Assembly: GCA_001695595.3 (NCBI GenBank)
Contig: MBPM02000001.1
Coordinates: 1,798,001 to 1,862,000, forward strand
Reading direction: 5' to 3'
DNA from: Plasmopara viticola
Lineage: Eukaryota; Oomycota; Peronosporomycetes; Peronosporales; Peronosporaceae
DNA length: 64,000 bases
The position numbers were made by a program, and so were the translations under genes. This document shows, in pieces, positions 47,640 through 58,708 of this stretch. The notes under the pieces were generated by a model that was not told where the DNA came from, made no database searches, and saw only the letters and a program-made list of their open reading frames with translations. The number at the start of each line of letters is the position of its first letter. Position 1 is the stretch's first letter.

Positions 47640-50600
47640 CTCGATGGTGGTTCAAGCGATCTAGCATGAAGCAACCGATGTGTTGAGTCAACTTCGTGTG
47701 TCGTCCAATCCCTGATCGTGTATGGGAAAAGTGGAAACAACGCATGATGCGCCTACTCCAGAAGCTCCAAGCAAATTTGCGTGCAAGTAATACGGCACTT
47801 GTGGATGCGGCACGCAGTGCCCTGGATGCAGCGGCGACGCGATACAAGCAGCAGTGTGATGTTGCCTCAAAGCAAGTATTTGAGTAAGCTTTGCGCGAGC
47901 ACCATAATTGCCTCACGCGCACAAGCCAGTACAATTAAGACAAGGCTTTTGATTTCCAAGCACAGCACACGGAAAAGTCGAATCGATGTTTCTTTCGGTC
48001 GTTGGATTCCAATGCATATCGTGTGTCGATCGAAGAAATCTAACTACCCGATGGTTCTCTGTCCTCAACACCGCAAGACATTACACTTTGGTTCATGGAC
48101 CATTGGGGTTCTGTCATGGGCGATCCGCTCAGTTATAGTGGGCGTACACCGGTGCCAGAAACGCATGCGCAAGCAAAACTGCTAGACTTGATTGATCACC
48201 GACTCTCTGAGAAAGACAAAGACATGCTCTCGAGTCCTTTAACAGTGGATGAGTTTGCCGCCTCCATCAAGCATATGAAGCCCAACTCATCGCCTGGTAT
48301 GGATAGTCTCACGGCCGCGTTCTACCAAGTCGTTCCGATGATCTTCGGTGAATGTCTGGACATTGCGTTCAGCAACCACCTGCAATCGGGTCGCCTCTCT
48401 CAGTCGCAACGTCAACCTGCAATCGCGCTTTCGTACAAGAAAGGCGAGCGAACGTGTCCAGGAAAATATCGACCTATCGCCCTGATCAGTGTCGACTTGA
48501 AGATTCTCTCCAAGACGCTTACGCTTAGACTGCAGTTGGTACTCAGCAAGCTCATCCACTCAGACCAGAAGACATTCGTCAAGGGGCGGCCAATGCATCA
48601 TCATGTTCCTTTCCTTTCCGACGTGCAGGATCTAGTGACTGACCTGGATGCAGAGGCATATGCGGTGTTCCTCGACTTTGAAAAGGCATATGATCGAGTG
48701 AACTGGCACTATATGTTTCGTGTACCTGAACATATGGACTGCGGTAGTGCATTTATTGCATGGGTACGTTTCCTCTATACGGACTCAGAACCAAGGCTCA
48801 TGATCAATGGCAACTTCTTTCCAGGTCTTCATCTGACTCGCGAAGTGAAGCAAGGTGATCCACTGTCCGCACAGTTGTTTTTGATGGTGATTGAGCCACG
48901 TGAGAACCTGCTGCGTACACGTGAAGAGCACGGAGTTTGTTTGACCAGTTCTGATACGACCACCGGTGTTTTCCTTGCAAATGACTCGACATAAGTCACC
49001 AACTCCATCGCCAACCTTCTGTCCCAGCTTGAACTGGTCCAAGAATATTGCGCAGGGTCCAGAGTGAACTCAATCTTGGGAAGTCGCCCATAATGGCGTT
49101 AAATCGTTCGGCCACGAGCCCACGGGTTCCTGGTCTGCTTTCACTTCGACGCGATAAATCTGTAAAGTATTTGGGGCTTCTCTTCAGTCAGGAGCCAGTC
49201 AAAGCGGCGACGGTGCGTTTTCTGGATGGTAGAATGTTTGATGGATTTCGTCAGTGGCTCCGACGTGCCCGTACACTGCGAGGGAGATTACGAGTAGCGC
49301 TTGCCCCCAACGGTCCGGAGGTGGCAGGCATTACTGAACAAGTTTGTGTTGACACGCCGCTACGACTCAGCCAGTAATCATTTCCACTTGATGTCCAAGA
49401 AATTTGTGATTCAGCGTCGAAAGGATGGTGGTCTGCAAGTTCTGAACATTGAAGAAGCAGCGCCCCCAGATCATGCATCAATTTATTAATGCAACCCAAA
49501 CGACAGAGTGGAACTGGACTACACCTGGCGTGGTATTGGCGAAACTGGTACTCCCATACTATGGTCCATGGCATGCGTTGGATCTGTTGACAGTATCCCC
49601 GTATCGACATGGAAGAATGGTGCGATGGTACGCCATGTCGACGTGATGGAAACAAACGAGCGTGTGGTGGCATCGAGTCAAGTGGACGGTGACGCACAGC
49701 GATCTACCAGATACCGACCAGTGCGCACACCTGTTACAACAACAGGTTTGGTTGCGCGCCGACCGCCAGCTTGAGTATATGAAACCAACCCGTTTGTCCG
49801 AGGTGGAGCCCAGCTACAGATCGATTGGCATGTTACCAAAGCCCGACCGAAGCTTTCGGATGCATGTTGCGCGCCGATCCCGTCTAGCTGCTTATCCGAC
49901 TTCTTTTGTGCGGGTGGTACGTGGCCCAGTTCCAGTGTGTTTGTCGAGGCGTTCGTTGATTACACTCTACCGTCGACGCCAGTTTACACAAAGTCTGCGA
50001 TGTTGAAGAGAATCTACCGGGAGCTTACGCAACTGGTAGAGCGGGTGTGTCCGTTGCGATAACGACCTAAAAGTGTTGGCAATACGACACTACTGTATTG
50101 TGGCGTTGCGATTTCCACGAGATCGTTCTACCTCTCCACCATCCCAAAGAAGCTACTTCTTAGTCTGGTGTAATCGGCCAAGCTACCGCACAAGCCCCAC
50201 CCATTAACCGAGCACTCTACCAAGCCGACGGATGGTACTGCACCAGTTGCGTGGGTTGTACGTCGGCACAAACGCCTGTCTCCTGTTACCGATATTTAAA
50301 GACCTACAATTCCGTGTGGCTTACCAGTTGCTCCCTGTACACTCTCATTTCTGGTTGTTACAGAGTAGCAATCGCGAGATCGTCTGTTGTGTGCGCGATA
50401 ATTGTGCGGCAGTGAAAATGCTTCGTCACTTGTTTTTTTTTGAGTACGCTTGCCCATTAGCTATGGTCGCTGTTGCTATCCGCGTGGATGTGCTTCTTCG
50501 AATCGCATCCAGCATGGAGTGTATCGCGACATGTGGGGTGTACTGTGTGCAGTGACGATGCACTTCATATGGACCGACCGCAACCGTTGTCTCTACGATG

Positions 50601-50815
50601 GCCGCCTACCTACACCAGCAGTCACAGCATTTGCGGTGATTCTCACGACGTTCGGTACACACGTGCTCTTTTGCCGCCGGAGGGTCCATACAGGCGAAGA
50701 TGAAATCGTCTCACTCAACGCAGTACTAAATCAAATGAAGAGTGCACGCAACATGGTTTCGTTCATGAAAGCGCATGGTATACTGTTTGTGATCCGCCAC
50801 AAGCGTGTGGTATGA
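47640..50815 (+). mobile_element. Degenerate L1-like LINE with reverse transcriptase
   Basis: Plus-strand remains of a long non-LTR element. About 47930-48180 reads, across a frameshift, as the pre-RT linker (FDFQAQHTEKSNRCFFRSLDS, DITLWFMDHWGSVMGD). The frame 48095-48994 holds RT blocks: SSPGMDSLTAAFYQ, GKYRPIALISVDLKILSKTL, DQKTFVKGRPMHHHV, AVFLDFEKAYDRVNW with the first catalytic Asp, and REVKQGDPLSAQLFLMVIEP. The usual F/Y-A-D-D box is replaced by FLANDST, followed by an in-frame stop, after which coding similarity continues at 49048-49377 (KYLGLLF) and in pieces to about 50815. Stops and shifts make it dead. An endonuclease domain upstream was not readable; both element ends are uncertain. 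Confidence 0.85.
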
Positions 50816-51217
50816 CAATGACGTATGGAATATGGAAAAATCAAAAGCTTCGTTGTTCGCACTACTGCATGCTACCGCTTCAAACTCGAAACACTTACAA
50901 ACCGAGACCGTCACGACAATTCAAAATATCTATTCGTTGTAGGCATATATATATTTGAGTATTTAGATAGTGCATTTAGAGAAGTCACTTGTCGAATTGT
51001 CATAATAAAAAAAACTTTCAACTTTAGACTAATGAGATACCGTTTTGCCAATAAATGTACAAATAAATATGTTCCCGTACTGTAAGCAGAAGTCTGACGT
51101 TGCAAAAAAAGGTTGTGGTCCCCCCTCAAACGAGTCTTTTAGGTTCTCAGCTGGAATTTGACCTGTCCCATAACTCAAACAGACCATAATTACTATTTGA
51201 AAAAGATGGCGTTTAAA
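50816..51217. other. AT-rich spacer
   Basis: About 400 bp between the L1-like element and the short LINE derivative. No gene. The bases 51206-51217 (ATGGCGTTTAAA) form the left target-site duplication of the following element. Confidence 0.5.
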
Positions 51218-51538
51218 GCTTAGAAAAGGTTGGGGTGACGCCCTCCTTCCAAGCGCGGGGGCTAAATGCTCGCGCGCTTCGGGCAGGAGCTCTCGGGCAT
51301 CTGCAGGTCTCTAACGAGTCTCACCCTCGACGCGACGGTCTCCAGCACCGGGCGCCACCTGGGCTCTTACCAAGTCAGAGATAAACAAACTAATGGAAGA
51401 CCCTCAAGACCTCGGTGCTGGCTGCACTGCCCGCCGAACGAGACTTGACGTATGCGGACACCACTCTATGTCGTGGACTAGCCAGACTGAGCCTAGCACG
51501 TGCATAACTCGGCAACGCGATAACGTAATACATTACAC
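51218..51538 (+). mobile_element. Short non-autonomous LINE derivative, copy 2
   Basis: About 320 bp with the same 5' block, middle scrap (GCGCCACCTGGGCTCTTACC) and 3' block as the copy at 3625-3954, ending in TAATACATTAC. It is flanked by a perfect 12-bp target-site duplication ATGGCGTTTAAA (51206-51217 and 51539-51550), which is proof of insertion and fixes the element's ends. It has no useful coding capacity. Confidence 0.92.
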
Positions 51539-52405
51539 ATGGCGTTTAAAACACAGGAGTTATGGAGAGTCATTACGAACAGGGATAGGTGAAATTTTGA
51601 GCTGCTTGCATAGACAGTATGGTACAGTACATCTATGGGCATTCCTATATGGTACAGTACATCTATGGGCATTCCTTGATCGCTTAATTGTTGAGAATCG
51701 GGATCATAGTACTCTGACTCTGACAATTTGCAGCTTTTAGAATGCCGCGAGCATACCTGCAAATGCATAGGCTTTAAATTTGTACGAAAGCGTCACCCTG
51801 ATCTCGGCAGCAGTTGCTTTACCGAGACAAGATCCGCTATTGCTATAACACTTGTTCGCATCAAATGAGTAGTCATCATTTTGCCTGATGTAGTGCACAA
51901 TAGAGCGCAAATCATGGTCGACGGCTTCACCATGTGCTTCCGAGCTATGTTTTAGCAACCACAAAATTATTTATCGACGATCTTCGCTACAACTTTACGG
52001 CCATATGAGAATGGTCGTCTCTCGTCCATGTAAAGAGGGTTTCATATCATCCACATATGTAAAGTGTGTGCAAGTGAGACTTCAAAAGCAATAGTCGTGA
52101 TTTATAAAGTCTCACTCACTCTCCATATGCTCGTATGGATACAACCTACTACTTTATAAAGATCCTACAAGCACGGTAACAAGGAACAAGTTGTGTCGTA
52201 AAATTGTGCTCTTTTTTGTGGAACAAGCGTCGATATTCCGACTCAGGACCTATTTTTGTTCTGAAAACGCTTTCGGAGCCTGACGCTGCACCTACGCGAA
52301 ACGGCGAATAGTCGTTTGACACGGCGTATCATTGGTGGATATTAAGCAATCATTAAGCAAGGCGATAATGATTGCGTCCATTATTGCATTTTCGTGGTAG
52401 CCATA
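51539..52405. other. Intergenic, upstream of HECT ligase gene
   Basis: About 870 bp. It includes the right target duplication of the element, a 30-bp tandem duplication at 51618-51677 and the presumed promoter of the HECT gene near its right end. No gene seen. Confidence 0.5.
51618..51677. repeat. 30-bp tandem duplication
   Basis: Two essentially identical units beginning TATGGTACAGTACATCTATG at 51618 and 51648. No coding or regulatory meaning is evident. Confidence 0.9.
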
Positions 52406-55251
52406 ATGGTCGTCAAGAGCGCCGCAAAAGCGACGCGACAGCTTTCCATCATAGTAGTAGCCGCAGCAGTCATCTCGTGCACGATCAAGCCAGCCATTTC
52501 AATAATTTCTGATACCAAGCAGTATAAGCTGCGAAGAGCTCCAGAGGACATGAAGCGACAAATGGGGACTATACGGGCTCTTATGCCCATTCTTGATGGC
52601 CACTACTCCAACGTCACCGGCGAATATGAGCTCATTAGTACGTGTTGGATGACGAAATCATTGTGACTAATTGCGCTGACGTGTGGTTATTCTTTGGGCT
52701 CGGAAGATGAAAGCCATGGCGGCGACCATGACCATAGCGGCAACTATGGCGACGACTGTGGAAACTCGAAGGACGTTGATGGTGAAAAAATCGCAATCGT
52801 TATCGCCAGCATTGGTGTCGCAATGGTGCTGATTACAGTTTGCTTAACATGGAAAGCCTGCGTCGAGTGCTGTACACGGTCCAGTCGACGTTCACGCCAT
52901 CGAGCATTCATCGCGCGATCGTACGTAATCGACTCCACAAGTGACAAGATGTCGTCACGTTTCACTTGTTCGTTTTTTAATGATGAGTTTGGTTGCTATG
53001 AACATTGCAGAGATGCTGGATGGAAGTGTGAGATCTGTGTTCATAAAAATGATTTTTCCAATTCCGAGTGTGTATTGTGCGGTACATCGATAGAGGGTAC
53101 GGGTTTAAACACAACATCGACTACGTATGTGATCGAGCTTCTTCGCATGACACTTTTGTCTTTTCATCTATGTTTTTTAGAGCTCAAGCTGACTCAAAGT
53201 CATCAAGAAGACGCATATGCATCGACAGCAGTCACTTCCCGTGTGAAAGAGAACTCACACTCATCTCCGAACTACGTCCTCATATCTTCTCCTCTAACAG
53301 CCTCTAGACAGGACGTAAATTCCTTCCGCAGTGTGACGTTAAATGACCGCCAACTCGTTGCACGTGAGCGTCATAAGTGGAAGCGCTGCATTGCAGGGGC
53401 AAATGTGCATTGGGTAAGTTGGTCCACTTGTTGCTGTATACTGATATTCTAGGCTTAAATAGCAGTGTTCGTAACTTTAGGTGAGAATCCCGATTGAAGG
53501 CTTGAAAGGAAACGAGATTTTATGCAGTACCATTACAAAAGAGCGTGACTACCAGGAATGGCATAGGCACCATTCTCCTGCACTACCCGATGCAGCTCAG
53601 TCGTCGGCACCTTCGGCCGATTCCTTACGTGGCAGTCGACAGCACCTCACATCGCTGAATATCAACAGCGCATTCGTGCGAGATACTACAAACTCTGACA
53701 ATCGAATCGTGATATGGCGCTTGACCGACGAATTTTTGGCACCATCTCGCCAGTACTCGAAAGCTATTGTGGTAGGACAAGTATGCTATTTCAGCAAACT
53801 TTTCGCACTAACATCTTAATCTTTTCCTGTTAAACGTGTAGCGGGCATCAAGTTTGTCATTTTCCAGAAAAGCACAATGGTTTTACCAATACTCACATAA
53901 ATTGTGTCCATCGCTAGTTGACAAATATTATACGATTCGTAAGTTATCGTACTAATTGCCTTTAAATGTGGCTAATACTGTTTATCACTTACTTATTAGG
54001 TATTTGCCGTGATAAAATTTTAAAGCAGTCCATGGCTCTATTCATGTCAGCACCAAGCAAGACTCTTTATCGCCGCATTCGAATTGATTTTATGGGTGAG
54101 GTCGGCATTGATGGCGGTGGATTGTTGCGTGAGTGGTTGCATTTATTATGTAATGAACTTTTTTCTGGGGCACTGGGACTATTTACGCTTACGAGCTCAT
54201 CAGCTCATCAAGGATATTGGATACAACGGACCTCGACGGAAAAGAGCTCAAAGCAGTTAGAGGTAATTTTCGACCCTTGTATATCGCATCTAGGTAATGT
54301 AATGACTTAACGATGGCGTACTTTTTCAACAGATGTATGTGTTTTTTGGAAAATTGCTTGGTAAAGCGTTGCTAGATGGCCTTCTACTGAATGTGCGGCT
54401 TTCGATACCTCTTTTGAAGCACATTCTTGGTGTACCGCTGACGTCGTATGATCTTTACCTTCTCGATGAAACGGTTTACTCCAGTATGATGTGGATTCTT
54501 ACAAACAGTAACACTAGCACGTTGGCCTTAAATTTCACGGTTGAAGGTGTCGAGCTTGTGCCCAGCGGTACTGATGTCACTCTGCACGATGGAAACAAAC
54601 ACCTTTACGTGGCAAAATTGGTGCAGTATTATTTATTCGATAGCATTAAAGCCGAAGTGTCGAGTATCGTCGAGGGTCTTTGCAGTGTCATTGATAGTCC
54701 AATTCTTCACGTTTTCGATTATATGGAGCTGGACTTGCTACTTTCTGGACTACCACAAATCGATATCAACGATTGGAGGCAGAACACTGATGTGCGATTT
54801 TTCGAAAATAGCCCACACGAATTTGAAGTAATTACTTGGTTTTGGGAGGTGCTTGAATCCTTCTCCCAGGACCAATGCAGTCGATTTTTGCAGTATGTTA
54901 CTGGCTCCAGCGGTGTCCCCGTTGAAGGATTTAAGGTACGGTCAAATGCCTTTTGTTCAGTGAATTCTCCGCGCTCCTTACACTTTGACTTATGTGCTAA
55001 GGGCCTTACTGGGACGGATGGCGACATTCAACCATTTACCATTCAACTTTGTAAGGATGTTGAAACTGCGTACACAATATTACCACATGCAAGCACATGC
55101 GCTAACCGGTAAGTCTTTCGCATTGCATCACCGTATGCGCCACCACATTATTTACCTCTATTGTTCTTGCAGACTTGATCTACCCTTGTATTCATCTAAA
55201 GCTAAACTCGAACACAATTTAAAAATGGTCTGCATCTATGCTATCACGTGA
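52406..55251 (+). CDS. Membrane-anchored HECT E3 ubiquitin ligase with RanBP2 zinc finger
   Basis: Seven exons by frame and GT-AG signals: 52406-52637, 52707-53413, 53481-53780, 53842-53938, 54000-54262, 54333-55108 and 55173-55251, giving about 817 residues. A hydrophobic N-terminal segment (LSIIVVAAAVISC, ~residues 14-26) may be a signal peptide; a clear membrane span IAIVIASIGVAMVLITVCL lies at ~106-124. A RanBP2-type zinc finger follows: Trp183 then Cys185, 188, 199 and 202. The C-terminal half is a HECT domain: MGEVGIDGGGLLREWL, GLFTLTSS, FFGKLLGKALLDG, then the C lobe with the active-site Cys789 in HASTCANRLDLP. The tail after LDLPLYSSKAKLEHNL is shorter and different from the usual YAI-E-x-F ending. 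It would transfer ubiquitin at a membrane, with the catalytic end likely cytosolic. It converges with the ankyrin gene, 100 bp apart. Confidence 0.85.
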
Positions 55252-55351
55252 TATATTTGCTTTAAGCTCATGACGATTCTTTCCGTGCTATTATCAGGTA
55301 GTCAAAATGGACGTCACAGGATTTAACAGCCGCTAGTTTCAATTTTGCTGA

Positions 55352-56578
55352 TCATTCAGAATTATTATTGATTTCACTCGTGATCTCATGTATCATTTCG
55401 GTGGATTCAGCTTCTCCTCCCATGCCATCAACCGACAAAAAGTCCTTGAGCACTCCCAATGAAACCTCGTTCTCTTTCCGCGATGCTATTGATAAAGGCG
55501 TTGTGCCCCCTGCGTCAAATAAATGCGGATCCGCGCCATGGTGCAACAATATCCGAATTGTCGACAAGCGACTTGCAGTAGACCTTTCTTCTCGTCGCAT
55601 CTGGACAGCCCAATGCAATGGCGTGAATCCAAACCGATCGCGCACATTTGCGTCTGCTCCATGGTCAAGAAGAACGTAAGCGACCCGACTCATCGCTTGC
55701 TGACCACAAATGTGCAGTGCGGTCGTGCCATCCCCTAAACATGCATTTGGATCTACCCCGCGAGCAAGTAACACCTTGACTTCTGAAATATTATTGCTCC
55801 TTGTAGCTTCACATAATTCATCCCCATCTACAATTCGGCATATTTGATGAGATGCGAATTACAACGCTAAAACTCACTATTAGAAATATGACGCATCATC
55901 CAACGTACCATGCTGAGGTTTATTAAAAAACTGTGCAAGCGCAAAGCTTGCGCACACAGCTGCAGCCAGCAATACTTCAATTGGTAATCTTAGATACGGC
56001 AACAGCCTAGTCGTAGACCCCTCTTGAGTATCTATGTATTCGCTAAAAAAATTCGAGGATCTTATGGCGCCAATTCGAAAAAGCATACTTTCACCATGTC
56101 GACCACTGGTTTTTACCTCCAAATCCAAAGTAAGCTTTAGCAAGCCTTTCATGATGGTCAAAACCACACTTTCAGACTTTAAAGTCGGATTTCTAAACAC
56201 CAGCACAGCGTCGACTACTGCGATAATAAAAGCAAAGACTGGTATTCCGATCAATCTACTTCGCTTGCCTTGCTGTAGTGTAAGCGGCAGCGGTAGTACA
56301 TGTCTCCATACGCCTGATATAAATAAGTCTTCATAACTGTTGCAGCTGTAGTCGTGATAAAAAGCTGCAACGTCCGCCACTACAAACGAGATCTGGACGA
56401 ACGGCAGAATAAAGACGTGCGAAAAGTTCTTGCTATGCCGCAAGATGGCGTCTTGAAGTGCACCCACAAAGAACTGGAGCAAAAGTACGCACGCAAATCC
56501 GTAGAAAACACTGAGAAGCAGCACTGCAGCTTCCACCTTTCGCGGGTGCTGTGCCACCAGCATCAGCAGCTGCTTCAT
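55352..56578 (-). CDS. Polytopic membrane protein with C-terminal ankyrin repeats
   Basis: Two exons, 56578-55909 and 55827-55352, joined across an 81-bp intron (donor GTACGT, acceptor TTGTAG, phase 1), about 381 residues. Exon 1 encodes four likely membrane helices (AAVLLLSVFYGFACVLLL; FILPFVQISFVVADVAAF; LIGIPVFAFIIAVVDAVLVF; LRLPIEVLLAAAVCASFAL). Exon 2 encodes three ankyrin repeats: DELCEATRSNNISEVKVLLARGVDPNA, then DGTTALHICGQQ...LLDHGADANVRD, GFTPLHWAV...LLHHGADPHLFD and GGTTPLSIASRKE. If exon 1 is instead read on unspliced, it stops at 55880 and the ankyrin part would have no good start, which favours the fusion. The membrane half is not a family I know. It is divergent from PAF1 with 78 bp between start codons. 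Confidence 0.7.
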
Positions 56579-56656
56579 GACCTACACGGCGTTTCAAGTG
56601 TCATTTTATGTATTTATGGCTTGTACGTAAATAGTGTTTCATACCTCACATTAAAG
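56579..56656. promoter_or_regulatory. Bidirectional promoter, membrane-ankyrin gene / PAF1
   Basis: Only 78 bp lie between the two divergent ATGs (56578 on -, 56657 on +). It must contain both core promoters unless transcription starts inside the neighbouring gene. No named motif recognised. Confidence 0.5.
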
Positions 56657-58564
56657 ATGACTGAGGTCAACGGCGCTGGGGCAACAAGGAGCAATGGCCG
56701 CAGCGGTGACGGAGTGAATGTAGATGCGCACAAAAGGCGGGCTTCACCTGGAACAAATGCCACACCTGAAGAGCGTGCGCGGTATGAACTGGAACGTAAG
56801 AAGGTGGCCAAGTATAAGGAGGACAAGCTGAAGGCGCGTCGTGATCACACACGCATGATCTTGGAGAGCCACGCGCAGGCGAAACGCCGCGCATTATTGG
56901 GAAAACAGTCTGAGTTTCTTGCCACTCTTGAATTTCGTAACACACTGCCCGACATTCCCTTCGACGCGAAGTTTGTCAAGTACCCACACGAGCCGGAACG
57001 GTGCGGTCACGCAGCAGCATTCATGGGCTTTTCAATACTGTGACATTGATCGTGTTGTTCATGCATAGACTTATTAAGTACAAGCCGAACACACTAGAGA
57101 TGGACTACACATATGAGATACACGAGGAACCCAATCTTGGACTTACTATCGACCTTATTGACCCAGCCAAGTACGAGGGTATGACACAAACGGAGAGAGG
57201 GAATAATTTGACGCTAATGCACTTGTTGGGGTATGTTCTACAGCCCCTGTGGAGCCTGAGCCGCTGGAGGTTGGCGACGAGCAGGTTTTAATGATGAAGG
57301 AGGACCATACAGGTAGTAAAGGTCGGTCTAAAGTCCGTCCAACAGTCTCTTGGCTGCGACGCACAGAGTACATGGGCAATGATCTGTACGATTCGGTGCA
57401 CAAATTCAAAAGTGAGGCAGAAATTCAAAGTGCGATGCGCGAGGGTACAGAGATCGCGCTTGCCGAAGTGGTGTCTTTGACGCTGGAAGATCGCGCCGAA
57501 GCTTCTTTTCGCGAGATCAATGACCCCAAATTGTTGGTACACCCGCACAACAAAAGAAAAAAAATTGCCAAAGTTTGGAATGTTTTTCCGGATCAACTCT
57601 TGTCGGCCAACAAATACGCCATTTTGGTGCGTTCAAAAGAAATTTTCGCGTCGAGTGTTGATGCTGCAATTTACTAACAATGGGTAATTTGATCCACAGT
57701 CGTACGATATGCTTCCGTCCGAAGATATCAAAAGTAAGGGAATTACGAGTCGTGAGGAACGTGCATTGTTGTGCGGTGTAAACAAGAAGATGCAAGCTGG
57801 CAACGAGCTCATCCAGGGATCGATTCTTTTACCTAACGCGGAAGAAGAGGTATCTGGTATGAGGAGAAAAAAGAAGTTCGTTATAATCAAGCTCTTGCTC
57901 TTTCTATTTAGGAAAACAGCGATCGCGAAATATTCTCGTGTCTTCGAGAATATTTAATGTCTGTGGACTCGCTTGATACCGTACGTTCGCAAGTGTCGAA
58001 TGGTGTATCTTGTACTGAAATAGGTATTCTTATTTACATTATATGTGGCGTGTCCTGTACAGCTCCAGTCACAGCACGTCGTCTTTAAGCTAGATTCCGA
58101 GTCAGATGAGTTCACATACAGTGATGTTTTGAACCGAATTCAGCTTAGAAAAACGAAGGTATGTTTGGAAAATTTAAAGAGCAAGACAAATGTATCAATT
58201 GCTGAACCACGGCTGGCTAATTCAGATGAGCGGAGAAGATAAACGCCGTCATGGAGCTGTTGTACACCGTCGGGAATATTCAGATGCTGAAAATGAACGT
58301 CGTACTCAAATTCTTTTTGAATGCGGAGGCATTTATGATGATCAGCTCGATGATGAGGAGAGCGTGCGTGAGTTTAAGCGCCGACGGGGAGGAGACGACT
58401 CGGCATCGCCTCGTGGTGATGAGGAAACGAAAAGTAGCATATCTTTATCTAAGAGTCTTGACGTTGCAGGCACTTCATCAGTGAAGAGTGATGGCAGCAA
58501 TAGCTCCATTACACACAACGATGGCGGCGCTAGTCCGGTAATCAGCGACAGTGACAGTGATTAG
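56657..58564 (+). CDS. PAF1: RNA polymerase II-associated factor PAF1
   Basis: Seven exons: 56657-57000, 57069-57178, 57244-57626, 57700-57849, 57912-57980, 58063-58158 and 58226-58564, all GT-AG with matching phase, about 496 residues. PAF1 is the scaffold of the PAF1 complex on elongating polymerase II and supports H2B ubiquitination and H3 methylation. Family marks: FRNTLPDIPFDAKFVKYPHEP, then IHEEPNLGLTIDLIDPAKYE, a WLRRTEYMGNDLYD segment, VWNVFPDQLL, and near the end HVVFKLDSESDEFTYSDVLNRIQLRKTK leading into GAVVHRREYSDAENERR. The C terminus is acidic and Ser/Asp-rich, ending SDSDSD as in other PAF1 proteins. In function it is linked to WDR82 (Set1 complex) elsewhere in the window. Confidence 0.93.
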
Positions 58565-58708
58565 TTTTTACAATTAGACCAGTAAGACCCTGTGCTCTTC
58601 ATCAACCGATTACACATGAAAATATCTCAATCAACGGTGAGTGAAACGCGAAGGCGAGGAGCTAGCTTGTCACTATGTACATTTTTATTGACAGGGTTTG
58701 TTTACTAC

